A stretch of 64,000 bases of DNA, from contig JAMFSR010000039.1 of the NCBI GenBank assembly GCA_026225395.1, positions 51,794-115,793 of the forward strand. Direction: 5' to 3'. The notes under the pieces are model-generated. The model saw only the letters and a list, made by a program, of their open reading frames with translations, was not told the DNA's origin and made no database searches. The DNA is from Granulicella sapmiensis (GTDB lineage: Bacteria; Acidobacteriota; Terriglobia; Terriglobales; Acidobacteriaceae). Positions 55,959 to 64,000 of the stretch are shown here, one piece after another. Every line of letters begins with the position of its first letter. Within the stretch, counting starts at the first letter, position 1. The position numbers were made by a program, and so were the translations under genes.

Positions 55959-58900
55959 CTAGTAATTGACGCGCAGACTAAACTGTATCTGCCGCGGCTG
56001 GTTTGCCTGATAGGTGACCTGGCCAAAGTTCGATGCTCCTTGCGTGTTGATGGGTGGAGCGAACTGTACGCGGTTGAAGATGTTGAAAAATTCGGTGCGA
56101 AATTCTAGGTTGGCGGTCTTGTAGAAGCGAGTCGACTTCTGGACGGCGAAGTCGAAGTTCTTGATGCCATCGCCGCGCAGTTGGCCGTCGACCCGGCTTT
56201 CGTTGCCGAAGGCATAGTCACCGGGATAAGCGAAGCAGGCGGTGTTGAACCACTCTCCCTTGTTGACGCGCGCGAGCCCGGAACCGCCCACCTTCTTGCT
56301 GCAACCGGACAGGACGTTCGGACGTGTGACGCCGGCACCGAAGCTCGATTGCAACTGGTTTTCCTGCGAGGTGCTGAAGAAGAGCGGGAAGCCGGACTGC
56401 ACCGTCGTGATGCCGTTCACTGCCCAGCCGGATGCGAGCCGATCGCCGACTCCGAGCAGATTGCCTCCGTACTTTTGTCCCTTTCCGAATGGAAGATTCA
56501 GCACGTAGCTGACGACCATGCGGTTGGTGACGTCGAAGCTGACGAGCGAATATTCGCCGTTGAGGTTATTCCAGTCCTGCGTGTAGCCGTTGCCGTTGCC
56601 GCCCTGCTGCGTGGACTTGGTTTCGAGATAGCCGTTCTGCGTATCGGTGTTGGAAAGATTCTTGGCGAAGGTGTAGTTTGCGTTAATGGTGCCTGTCGAA
56701 CCAAAGCGCTTTTCAAGCCGCGCCTGAAGGGCGTCGTAGTTTTGGTAACCATAGAACTCGGCGGTATCCTGCACGTCGTTGTAGTACGGGTACTTCCTGA
56801 GGCATTGGCCTACGCTAAGTTCGAGATCATTCGCGTTGGCACAGGGCGCTGTGTTCAGCAGAGCTGCACCTAATGAGTAGTATTGGCTGGAGAGTTCATC
56901 CAGACTGCGACCGCTGTCGGAGTTCGGTCCGGGCATACCGGGCAGATTTGTCCCCTTCATTCCGAAGTACGCCAGACCCGCCAGCCATTCACCGTTGAAC
57001 TGGTGATTGACAGCGACGTTCCACTGCTGAACGTAGGGGAAGGGCTGGTTGGGCACGGGGCCCGTGATGGTCTGCCCAAGGTACGAGGTCTTGCTGGCGT
57101 ACTGTGTCATGAAGTCCGGCTCGGTGCGGCCGATGGGCTGAGTGAGGCCGGTCGCCGCGAGGGTCGCCAGTGATGTCTGTAAAGGCGTGGGAGCGCCGCT
57201 GCCGGGGATGTTGACTTGGGTCGTCGCGCTGTTGACGAGGGAGTAGTAAGGTAGTGTGCCGTCAGTGAGGTCGTTGGGCAGGTAGGAAAGTCCGTAGGCT
57301 CCGCTGATGACCGTATTTGCAAAGGCACGGTACGAGAAGCCGACACGCGGAGCGAAGAGGTTTTGCTCCGGCAACACGGTGCTACGGTGCGGATAGAGAG
57401 CGGAGTCGACCAGTGACAACGTGCCGGTGATGCCGGTGTACGGATCGGTCGCGTTGGGCAGAAGGACGGTCGCCTTGTTGTTGCGCTCAGAGATTGCGCC
57501 AGGCAGCTCGTAGCGTAGACCGAGATTGAGTGTAAGTTTGCGGGAGACCTGCCAAGTGTCCGTTACGTAGTACGCCTGATAGTAGCTGTACGAGGCGGTG
57601 TTTCCGCCCACGACAAAGTTGATCTGCGTGGGATAGCCCATGAGGAACGAGGCCCATTCGTCGCCGGTGAAGTTTGTGTTGTAGGTGTAGCCGCCTGAGC
57701 CGTCGTTGACAAAGCCCGAACCGCTCTGGTCCATGAGGCGAAGCTCTGCGCCGAATTTGAAATTGTGGGAGCCAATCAGCTTGGTGAGATTGGCGTTGAT
57801 CGCATAATTGTTCCAGATCTGCTTCTGGTAGTTTGGGAAGTTGCCCATGTTGTATAGGTTGTGCAGACCGCCGCTTGCGTTGAAGGCGGGCAGGGTGTGG
57901 ATGAGCATCTGATTGGACAGGGTGGAGTAGGCGGAGCCGAACTGACCTTCGTTGACGGAAGTGCTGTCGGGAAGGTTGGGATCGGTCTGGCGGACATAGC
58001 TGAGGCGAACGTCGAGGATCGTCTTCGGGTTGAAGATATTGGTGTCGCCGAGGGCGAACTGGTGGGTGTAGATGGAGTTGTGTCCGTCGTTGGTAGGCCA
58101 TGTGGTGCCGTTGAGGCCCTGCTGCAGAAATTCGGAGTGGCCGGTGTCGTTTAGTTTCCAGTAGGTGTAGCGACCGAAGAGGCGCTGTTTGTCGCTGATG
58201 GTGTAGTCGACGCGACCGTTGTATTGCTTCTGGTGGTTCGCAAGCGGGGTGGTGAGGAACCAGTCGTTGCTGTTGGTGTTTGGATTCTGGTTCGGATCGG
58301 GATAGTAGGTCTTGAGGATGTTGTTTAGCGGATCACCGCAAGAGCCTTGGTTGAGATTCGTGATGGTCCAGTAGCCAGGGTTCACGGTCGTGCTGATGTT
58401 GCAGCGCCCGAGCGGATCGACGATGGCGTCGGGGAAGATGCCGTCCTGGATGTCGGAACCTCCCCACTTTGCGCGGGATGCCGCGCTGGTGGGAACGTTC
58501 GTCGATCCGACGATGCCGGTGAGAGCGGCGAAACCTTCGTAGGTGAAGAGGAAGAAAGCCTTATCGCGCTTGATGGGACCGCTTACCTCGAGGCCGTACT
58601 GGTTCTGGTTGAACTGTGGGCGCGGCGAGCCTGCGCGGTTGCTGAAGAAGTCATTGGCGTTGAAATCGCGGTTGCGAAGATATTCATAAGCCGTGCCGTG
58701 GAAGGCGTTGGCACCGCTCTTCGTCGTCATGTTCACTACGCCACCGCCGAAGCGGCCGAAGTCGCCGCTGGGGACGCTGGTCAGCACGCTGAATTCCTGG
58801 ACGGCATCCTGCGTGGGGATGAGGGCGATGGTATTTCCGCCGAGAACATTGTTGGGAACACCATCGATGTATTCCGCGCTCTGGCCTTGGATGGACCCGC

Positions 58901-59522
58901 CGATTTCGTAGTTGCCCCAGCCAGCGCCGCCCGCGGTGCGGGTGCCCTGGTTGAGACCCGCGTCTCCCTGCGAGCCGCCGGTAGGAACGACGCCGGGGGC
59001 TAGGGCGATCAGATTCTGCACATTGCGGCCGTTGAGCGGCATCTGCTTGACTTGTTCGCCGGTGATCTCTTCGGAGAGGCTGCTGGAGTCCGATTGAAGC
59101 ATGGGCGGCGCTGTCGAAACGTTGATGGTTTCCGTGACGACACCGACCTGCAGGGTGGTGTCGGCACGGGCGGTCGCTCCGACGCCTACGTTTATGCGGT
59201 CGCGCAGAAACCGCTTGAAGCCGGCCGCATTGACTTCGACCTTGTAGTCGGCGGGCGTGAGGTTCACGAAGCTGAATTCGCCCTTGTTGTCAGTCTGCGC
59301 GGTCTGGGCCCCGGCGGTTCCGAGATTGGTAACCGTTACGGTTGCGCCGGGCACGATCGCGCCGGAACCGTCGGTGACCGTGCCGACAATCGATCCGTAG
59401 AAGCTTTGAGCACGGAGCGGCAGAGATGCCATCAAGATGGCGGACAGAATCAACAGCACGATTCTGGCGGGAAGGAACTTCGGGCGAGGGGCGCCGGTGT
59501 TCCGCTGGGTACGTACTTTCAT
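55959..59522 (-). CDS. TonB-dependent receptor, Oar-like, with carboxypeptidase-regulatory-like domain
   Basis: 1187 residues. Signal peptide (RIVLLILSAILMASLPLRAQ), regulatory-like domain at about 45-120 (SIVGTVTDGSGAIVPGATVT), plug with KQMPLNGRNVQNLIALAPGV and EYIDGVPNNVLGG, and a barrel ending in the aromatic beta-signal RQIQFSLRVNY. GGAGG five bases before ATG 59522 sets the start. It heads the operon that continues with DoxX, the MBL hydrolase, the PD40 propeller, the lactonase-like protein and the esterase. It differs from the two pectin receptors in having no LacI-type operator but a separate upstream motif shared with the creatininase gene. Confidence 0.92.
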   Translation of the reverse strand: MKVRTQRNTGAPRPKFLPARIVLLILSAILMASLPLRAQSFYGSIVGTVTDGSGAIVPGATVTVTNLGTAGAQTAQTDNKGEFSFVNLTPADYKVEVNAAGFKRFLRDRINVGVGATARADTTLQVGVVTETINVSTAPPMLQSDSSSLSEEITGEQVKQMPLNGRNVQNLIALAPGVVPTGGSQGDAGLNQGTRTAGGAGWGNYEIGGSIQGQSAEYIDGVPNNVLGGNTIALIPTQDAVQEFSVLTSVPSGDFGRFGGGVVNMTTKSGANAFHGTAYEYLRNRDFNANDFFSNRAGSPRPQFNQNQYGLEVSGPIKRDKAFFLFTYEGFAALTGIVGSTNVPTSAASRAKWGGSDIQDGIFPDAIVDPLGRCNISTTVNPGYWTITNLNQGSCGDPLNNILKTYYPDPNQNPNTNSNDWFLTTPLANHQKQYNGRVDYTISDKQRLFGRYTYWKLNDTGHSEFLQQGLNGTTWPTNDGHNSIYTHQFALGDTNIFNPKTILDVRLSYVRQTDPNLPDSTSVNEGQFGSAYSTLSNQMLIHTLPAFNASGGLHNLYNMGNFPNYQKQIWNNYAINANLTKLIGSHNFKFGAELRLMDQSGSGFVNDGSGGYTYNTNFTGDEWASFLMGYPTQINFVVGGNTASYSYYQAYYVTDTWQVSRKLTLNLGLRYELPGAISERNNKATVLLPNATDPYTGITGTLSLVDSALYPHRSTVLPEQNLFAPRVGFSYRAFANTVISGAYGLSYLPNDLTDGTLPYYSLVNSATTQVNIPGSGAPTPLQTSLATLAATGLTQPIGRTEPDFMTQYASKTSYLGQTITGPVPNQPFPYVQQWNVAVNHQFNGEWLAGLAYFGMKGTNLPGMPGPNSDSGRSLDELSSQYYSLGAALLNTAPCANANDLELSVGQCLRKYPYYNDVQDTAEFYGYQNYDALQARLEKRFGSTGTINANYTFAKNLSNTDTQNGYLETKSTQQGGNGNGYTQDWNNLNGEYSLVSFDVTNRMVVSYVLNLPFGKGQKYGGNLLGVGDRLASGWAVNGITTVQSGFPLFFSTSQENQLQSSFGAGVTRPNVLSGCSKKVGGSGLARVNKGEWFNTACFAYPGDYAFGNESRVDGQLRGDGIKNFDFAVQKSTRFYKTANLEFRTEFFNIFNRVQFAPPINTQGASNFGQVTYQANQPRQIQFSLRVNY

Positions 59523-59668
59523 AAAGCCTCCATTCAATCCACGCTGTCCGCGGTGCTAACGGTTTGGGATAGGCGGTCGTCAAAATCGCTCTTCCTTCCA
59601 GTGAACACAGCGCGCTTTCTTCACTTGCGGATCGAACCCTATGGAGGCCGATACGCGGTTGACCAGTG

Positions 59669-59734
59669 CATAACGGTTATGGGAAAAACATGCGGAAAAA
59701 TGGGGCAAATCCCAGAATGTTACGAGAGGTTACA
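59669..59734 (-). promoter_or_regulatory. shared control motif, copy A (CATAACGGTTATG ... GTTACG-AGAG-GTTACA)
   Basis: A 6+1+6 palindrome CATAAC-G-GTTATG at 59669-59681 (within CAGTGCATAACGGTTATG) and, 38 bp on, direct repeats GTTACG (59719-59724) and GTTACA (59729-59734) with a four-base gap. It lies about 150-210 bp upstream of the receptor start. The same elements in the same order occur at 62047-62125 before the creatininase gene. Confidence 0.6.
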
Positions 59735-59769
59735 AGCCATACAAGCAGGGAAATGAGGATGTGGCTGCT

Positions 59770-61029
59770 CTAGGCCCAGAAAAGTTCCGAGCGGCCGGCG
59801 CGCTTCCGCTTTCGCAACGTGTCGACGTACATCCAGAGACCAGAAATCGAGAGAAAGATCAGCGACAGGCCGGCGAAGACGTCAAGCAAGCGACCGGGCA
59901 TACCAAGGGCGTCCCCCCGATGTATCTGCTTCATTAGTTCATGTTCGCGCCAGCCGAACGGAAAGCCGGTGTAGGGATATCCAGGTTCCGTCATGTGTGC
60001 GCGCGCGCCAGTACTTGCGTTGTAAACCAATTGACGTGTATCCGCACCGCCGGTCAGAATGAGGCCTTGCGGCATGCCGGCGAAGTAGCGTAACCGCAGC
60101 ACCTTGACCGGTGTTGAGCCTTCGTCGGCGTGATACGCCGATAATGTGGTGGCCAGCATACGAGGAATTTCCGAATACGAAAGCGGCGAAGAGAAGTCAC
60201 CGATCATGCCGGCGGGCCAGCGAGCGTATTTGCCCGCGTGCATGTGTGTTGCTCCATACATGCCGAGCGCGAAGGTATCGAGAGCCAATAGGGTTCCGGA
60301 GCCGGAGACGACGATGAGGAAGATGGCCGCTAGAACCGAGATAATGCGGTGAAGTGATCTCCACCAGTCGGCGGCAAACCAGAATACGGCACGCAGACCG
60401 CTGCGCCTGCGAGCACGGAGCAGGCGGAAATACAGAACCAGGCCGCTGATCACCATGAAAAAGAGCGCGAGCCCGATGAGCGCGTGAATGAGACCGATCA
60501 TATCGCCCGCGATGCCGGGGATGAATTGAAAGCGGTGCCACTGCTTGGCGCGGTTGTGCATCGAACTCTGCGCGCCGGGAAGCCGCGACGGAGGGGGGGC
60601 GGGTAATCGCGCGTGGGTGGCGAGGTCGACGTATGACATCTCGCTATCCGTAGAGGGCGTACCCGTCCGCACGATCCCTGTAGGCGTACCGCCGAGCATC
60701 CGCACTTCAACAGACTTAATCGGCGTACCTGACGGAAAGGCGGAGCGTGCCGACATCAGCAGGTCGGAGAACGCCCGTGTGAAATCGAAATCCTGCGGTA
60801 GCGCAGGCGCCGCGTAGTCTGTCGGCTGGATGACGGAGAAGTTGGATGTGCCGTCGATGCTTTCGCGAATCGCAATCATCGACGGGTCGGTTTCGGATGT
60901 GTGGGAAAGCACTGCTTTGAGGTCGACGCCCTGGATGATCAGGCCGGTGATGGCGATATACAGCGCAAGAACGCCGACAACCGTTCCCACGATCCGATGA
61001 TACGAACGAACATTCTTCCAAACCGGCAT
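59770..61029 (-). CDS. PepSY-associated transmembrane protein
   Basis: 419 residues with four to five membrane helices (VGTVVGVLALYIAITGLIIQ; GLIHALIGLALFFMVISGLV; HRIISVLAAIFLIVVSGSG; LLDVFAGLSLIFLSISGLW) and two large periplasmic loops with PepSY-like folds. The N-terminal KNVRSYHRIVG and WWRSLHRIISV carry the conserved His of this family, thought to bind haem in FpvG/FoxB-type siderophore reductases. It begins two bases after the creatininase stop with GGGA inside that gene, so the two are coupled. A link to the nearby TonB receptor is likely. Confidence 0.85.
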   Translation of the reverse strand: MPVWKNVRSYHRIVGTVVGVLALYIAITGLIIQGVDLKAVLSHTSETDPSMIAIRESIDGTSNFSVIQPTDYAAPALPQDFDFTRAFSDLLMSARSAFPSGTPIKSVEVRMLGGTPTGIVRTGTPSTDSEMSYVDLATHARLPAPPPSRLPGAQSSMHNRAKQWHRFQFIPGIAGDMIGLIHALIGLALFFMVISGLVLYFRLLRARRRSGLRAVFWFAADWWRSLHRIISVLAAIFLIVVSGSGTLLALDTFALGMYGATHMHAGKYARWPAGMIGDFSSPLSYSEIPRMLATTLSAYHADEGSTPVKVLRLRYFAGMPQGLILTGGADTRQLVYNASTGARAHMTEPGYPYTGFPFGWREHELMKQIHRGDALGMPGRLLDVFAGLSLIFLSISGLWMYVDTLRKRKRAGRSELFWA

Positions 61030-61031
61030 TC

Positions 61032-61934
61032 TTATTTCCCGACTTCAGGGTTAATGCGCTTTTCAGAGAAAGACTTCTGCAGCTGGCGACTGACATCATC
61101 CCCCTTGACGGCACGAATGGCGCGGACGACTGTGTCCACGCCAAAGTCAACAAGCGCCTTGCCTCGCGCCGCAGTCGCGCCGGAGGCATCGCCCTCGTAG
61201 CCGTTGGGGAGCTCCGCCATGCGGGCCATCCCATCGGTTACGCCTGCCGGGAGGGGAAGTTTCCTGCCTCCTCCACCGGGTTCATCGTGGGCACGATCAA
61301 GGTGAATCAGGTCAGGCCGGTAGGCAAACAGGGCTGCAATCCTTTCCTCGCCGCCGTGTCCGTCCACGCCGGTCCGCGACGGCTGCGATGCGGGCGTCAT
61401 GCGATCCACGCCTGGCATGCCTGGCACGACTTTGAACGTAAGACCGTACACCGAATAGACTACGTAGTCGTGTGGCTTATCGACTTCCGAATCGATGTAC
61501 AGGTTGATGATGGGAATGTTGCCGGTATGACCGTTCACGATCAGGACCTTGGTGCAGCCGTTTCGCGCCATCTCGCGAACCGTTTCGTCGAGCAGCTCAT
61601 ATTGCAGGCGGGCGCTGTAGGCGATCGTTCCCGGGAAGTTGCTCACATCATTGGTGCCAGCAGCGAAATAGGACGGGAAGACGACGGCATACTCCTGCGC
61701 TGCGGCCTGTTCCGACACGATCCGGTCGAGATAGAGGTTCGTTCCGAGCGGACCGGAGGGACCGAACTTTTCGATGCTCCCCATGGGCAGGAGGCATACG
61801 CCGAAAGACTTCTGGATAGCTTTTTGAAAATCAGCCGACGTCAGGTCTTCCCACTTCACCGGTAGCTTCTGGGCCATACAGGAAGCGGTGCCAATGCACA
61901 GAACCGCGCTGAGTCTCATTGCCAATGCTTTCAT
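61032..61934 (-). CDS. exported creatininase-family protein with altered metal site
   Basis: 300 residues. Signal peptide (MKALAMRLSAVLCIGTASCM). The creatininase fold is recognisable from LLPMGSIEKFGPSGPLGTN (49-66), KVLIVNGHTGN (129-139) and VDGHGGEERIA (190-200). In canonical members the first motif reads GSxEQHGPHLPLGTD, in which the His and Asp bind metal; here these positions are Phe57 and Asn66. Glu55, His136, His193 and Glu196 remain. The protein therefore may bind fewer metal ions or act differently from amidohydrolytic relatives. It heads a two-gene operon with the PepSY protein and is divergent from the membrane regulator gene. Confidence 0.85.
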   Translation of the reverse strand: MKALAMRLSAVLCIGTASCMAQKLPVKWEDLTSADFQKAIQKSFGVCLLPMGSIEKFGPSGPLGTNLYLDRIVSEQAAAQEYAVVFPSYFAAGTNDVSNFPGTIAYSARLQYELLDETVREMARNGCTKVLIVNGHTGNIPIINLYIDSEVDKPHDYVVYSVYGLTFKVVPGMPGVDRMTPASQPSRTGVDGHGGEERIAALFAYRPDLIHLDRAHDEPGGGGRKLPLPAGVTDGMARMAELPNGYEGDASGATAARGKALVDFGVDTVVRAIRAVKGDDVSRQLQKSFSEKRINPEVGK

Positions 61935-62046
61935 TGAGTCACTTTCACCATCGTCAGGGATTTTCCGTTCGACCACAAAGACAGCTGCCGACAGCAGGCA
62001 ACATGTAACGCGGACTGTACACAGCCGGGTCGCGATCCATCCAGTG

Positions 62047-62125
62047 CATAACGGTTACGACATGCCGTCCTCGCGGCAACGGCCTCCTCCGTCAGCGCCT
62101 TTATGTGAGGTTATGACACGTTACA
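62047..62125 (-). promoter_or_regulatory. shared control motif, copy B (CATAACGGTTACG ... GTTATG-ACAC-GTTACA)
   Basis: CATAAC-G-GTTACG at 62047-62059 (within CAGTGCATAACGGTTACG), then GTTATG (62110-62115) and GTTACA (62120-62125) with a four-base gap. It matches copy A before the Oar-type receptor. It lies between the divergent creatininase and membrane-regulator genes. Confidence 0.6.
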
Positions 62126-62215
62126 AATCCGGCACGTGACAAGAACGTCTTTCGACTCTCTCCGAGAGGCATATTCGGGAGGCTCGTCGCGTCAAAGAAA
62201 CATCCGCGACAGGCT

Positions 62216-63571
62216 ATGCTCTGGACTGACGACCGTTGTCGTTGCTTGGTACAATCCTCGCCGGGGTCACGGATGATTTCTGATATTGGAAGAGCGCCCG
62301 AAGGCGGCAATGTGAAAGTCGGGGAGTTCGCCACGGATCAGGAAGCAGTGCGCCTACAGGTGAGTCGGCTTCTGGACGATCCCCTCTTCCATCACAGCCA
62401 GCGATACAGCAGCCTTCTGAAGTACATTGTGGAACGCTCCCTTGAGGGAGCGTTCACTAGCCTAAAGGAGCGTGTGATCGGGGTCGAGGTTTTCGGCCGG
62501 CCGGCTGATTACGATACGAGCATCGACTCAACGGTCCGGGTTGTGGCGAACGAGGTCCGCAAGCGATTGGCGGTGTATTATGCGCATCCGACGCACAAGG
62601 ATGAATTGCACATCGACGTTCCTGTCCGTTCGTACATTGCGGAGTTCAAGTGGGTCGAGAGTCCCGAGGAGAGAATGTCCGATCAGGCTGTGGTCCACAC
62701 CACCATTTCAGAGCCAGCTCACATTGAGGTTGAGAGTCAGGAAATACCGCTGCTCGTTCGCGAGTCTCGATTCAAATCCAGAGCCACATATCTTGCATTG
62801 CTGAGTTTCATCCTGCTCGCTGTTGGGGGTTCTACTCTTTATATCAGGCTATGGTCTCCGATGTCGGTACTTGATCAATTCTGGGCACCCATGGCCACCG
62901 GATCGCAGCCAACATTGATATGTATTAGTTCGTCGCCTAACCCAGCACCTGGGACCGCATCTGGTCAAAGCGATACGCCGCAACCTCAGGCAGCGCAAAA
63001 GCTCTATGAGTTCACATCGCAGCGGGTCAACGTATCGATGACAGACGTGACGGCTGCTTCTGGAATAGCCCGTCTCCTTCATACGCAGGGCAAAGACTCA
63101 GTCATTCGTCCGGCACATGGGACTAATCTGGCCGATCTTCAGGCGGCGCCGGCAGTTTTGCTCGGCAGCTTCACGAACGAGTGGGCGGTCCGGTTCGGGT
63201 CGGGTTTGCACTTTCGCTTGAAGAAGGACTCCGATTTCGGCTTGCGCTGGATCGAAGACAGCACAAACCCCAGCAACAAAGCTTGGATAGTCGATATGTC
63301 TGCTCCGAATGAGCAGGTCGCAAATGATTATGCCTTGGTCTCGCGCGTTCTTGATCTGTCGACCGGACGTTGGTGGATTGGGATCTCGGGGCTGACGGGC
63401 ACCGGTACGCTAGCGGCCTATCAGCTCACCACAGACCCGAAGATGATGCGCACACTCACGGCAGAGCTCCCAAAAGGTTGGGAGAACAAGAATCTACAAT
63501 TCGTCGTTCAGGTGCGGACGATCCAAGGAAGCCCAGGAGCGTCGCACGTGGTTGCGAAGTACATTTGGTAG
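62216..63571 (+). CDS. single-pass membrane protein with regulator-type cytoplasmic domain
   Basis: 451 residues (start uncertain; ATG 62273 would shorten it by 19). The cytoplasmic part (about 43-150) has VSRLLDDPLFHHSQRYSSL, LKERVIGVEVFGR, YDTSIDSTVRVVANEVRKRL and AVYYA. This conserved domain precedes TPR, cyclase or membrane modules in several bacterial signalling proteins and is thought to be regulatory. One membrane helix (ATYLALLSFILLAVGGSTLY, 191-210) is followed by a 240-residue periplasmic domain (from about 215) that I do not recognise. The layout resembles one-component membrane sensors such as ToxR/CadC but with a different cytoplasmic domain. It is divergent from the creatininase operon and separated by the shared motif, so it is the best candidate regulator of the cluster. 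Confidence 0.7.
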   Translation: MLWTDDRCRCLVQSSPGSRMISDIGRAPEGGNVKVGEFATDQEAVRLQVSRLLDDPLFHHSQRYSSLLKYIVERSLEGAFTSLKERVIGVEVFGRPADYDTSIDSTVRVVANEVRKRLAVYYAHPTHKDELHIDVPVRSYIAEFKWVESPEERMSDQAVVHTTISEPAHIEVESQEIPLLVRESRFKSRATYLALLSFILLAVGGSTLYIRLWSPMSVLDQFWAPMATGSQPTLICISSSPNPAPGTASGQSDTPQPQAAQKLYEFTSQRVNVSMTDVTAASGIARLLHTQGKDSVIRPAHGTNLADLQAAPAVLLGSFTNEWAVRFGSGLHFRLKKDSDFGLRWIEDSTNPSNKAWIVDMSAPNEQVANDYALVSRVLDLSTGRWWIGISGLTGTGTLAAYQLTTDPKMMRTLTAELPKGWENKNLQFVVQVRTIQGSPGASHVVAKYIW

Positions 63572-63747
63572 CTTCGCTATGTCGCCCGAATCATTTGCCG
63601 CATGGAGTAAAATTGGAATCTGTATTCACAGACGCTTAACGTTCAACACCAACTCCCTCCTAATTTGACGCATTCGACAGACTTTTCAAGCTCCGCACAT
63701 GAGGATCACAATTGACTCGCATCGATATGAGGAACAAGGCAAGCTAG

Positions 63748-64000
63748 ATGATAACTGCCATAGCTTTGATTCTCTGCAAGTCCTTAGTGGCTCAGTCGTC
63801 GGATCTAAACCCCCTCCATCTCTCGTTTCACCACGTGACCGCTTCAGTCGACGATCTTGAAAAAGAAGCCTCATGGTATGAACGCGTCTTTGGATTTACG
63901 AGAAGCGCCCTGCTGGGCGATAACGATGATTTTCAGATGTATCAAATGACGATGCCTGGATATCGAATCGATCTGGTCCATCAGAAGGGCTCGACGCGGC
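63748..64000 (+). CDS. exported VOC-fold (glyoxalase/dioxygenase-like) protein, 3' part outside window
   Basis: 84 codons before the right edge. Short signal peptide (MITAIALILCKSLVAQS) and then the first VOC module: HLSFHHVTASVDDLEKEASW, YERVFGFT, DFQMYQMTMPGYRIDLVHQ. The first His of HHVT is the usual metal ligand. VOC proteins include glyoxalases, extradiol dioxygenases and resistance proteins; the rest of the gene is needed to tell. The start at 63748 is the only in-frame ATG after an upstream stop. It lies 176 bp after the membrane regulator gene and is exported like the other enzymes of the neighbouring cluster. Confidence 0.8.
   Translation, partial: MITAIALILCKSLVAQSSDLNPLHLSFHHVTASVDDLEKEASWYERVFGFTRSALLGDNDDFQMYQMTMPGYRIDLVHQKGSTR

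Overview
The window looks like a chromosome segment of an acidobacterium of the class Terriglobia (Granulicella/Edaphobacter/Terriglobus-like). The basis is family content: three very large Oar-type TonB-dependent receptors with an N-terminal carboxypeptidase-regulatory-like domain, an acidobacterial VWFA-related protein, Ig-repeat proteins ending in an unusual hydrophobic/GCS tail, and many secreted carbohydrate-active enzymes. No rRNA, tRNA, CRISPR array or insertion sequence was recognised.

Region 1 (1-11 kb) is central and uronate-linked metabolism: a 2,5-dioxovalerate (alpha-ketoglutarate semialdehyde) dehydrogenase cut by the window edge, a PEBP-carboxylesterase fusion, a GntR/FadR regulator, pyruvate phosphate dikinase divergent from a TPR-Fis-HTH protein, and the E1 subunit of 2-oxoglutarate dehydrogenase.

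Region 2 (11-49 kb) is a pectin and plant cell wall utilisation locus. It holds a hexuronate-type MFS transporter, a LacI and a GntR regulator, a Tat-exported GH2 enzyme, a Bcr/CflA MFS transporter, a CE8 pectinesterase, a broken two-domain CE12 esterase, an Oar receptor, an NHL/Ig-repeat surface protein, a second LacI regulator broken by one base, a GH28 polygalacturonase, xylose isomerase, a VWFA protein, a GH3 enzyme with a PA14 insert, a second Oar receptor and a GH28-Ig fusion. Nine copies of one 14-bp palindrome, close to TGGCAACGWTGCCA, lie in intergenic regions here, most of them just before these genes. This is a LacI-type regulon readable from sequence. The locus also shows decay: a GH2 relic, an IclR relic, the frameshifted CE12 gene and the frameshifted LacI gene.

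Region 3 (49.6-62 kb, all on the minus strand) is a cluster I cannot tie to a known pathway: creatininase-like protein, PepSY membrane protein, Oar receptor, DoxX, metallo-beta-lactamase-fold hydrolase, PD40 propeller, lactonase-type propeller and Tat-exported esterase. Its two operon heads share a different upstream motif (CATAACGGTTAYG followed by GTTAYG-N4-GTTACA). A divergent single-pass membrane protein with a cytoplasmic domain known from regulators sits beside the creatininase gene, and a secreted VOC-fold protein begins at the right edge. This cluster is the best candidate for an undescribed uptake and degradation system.
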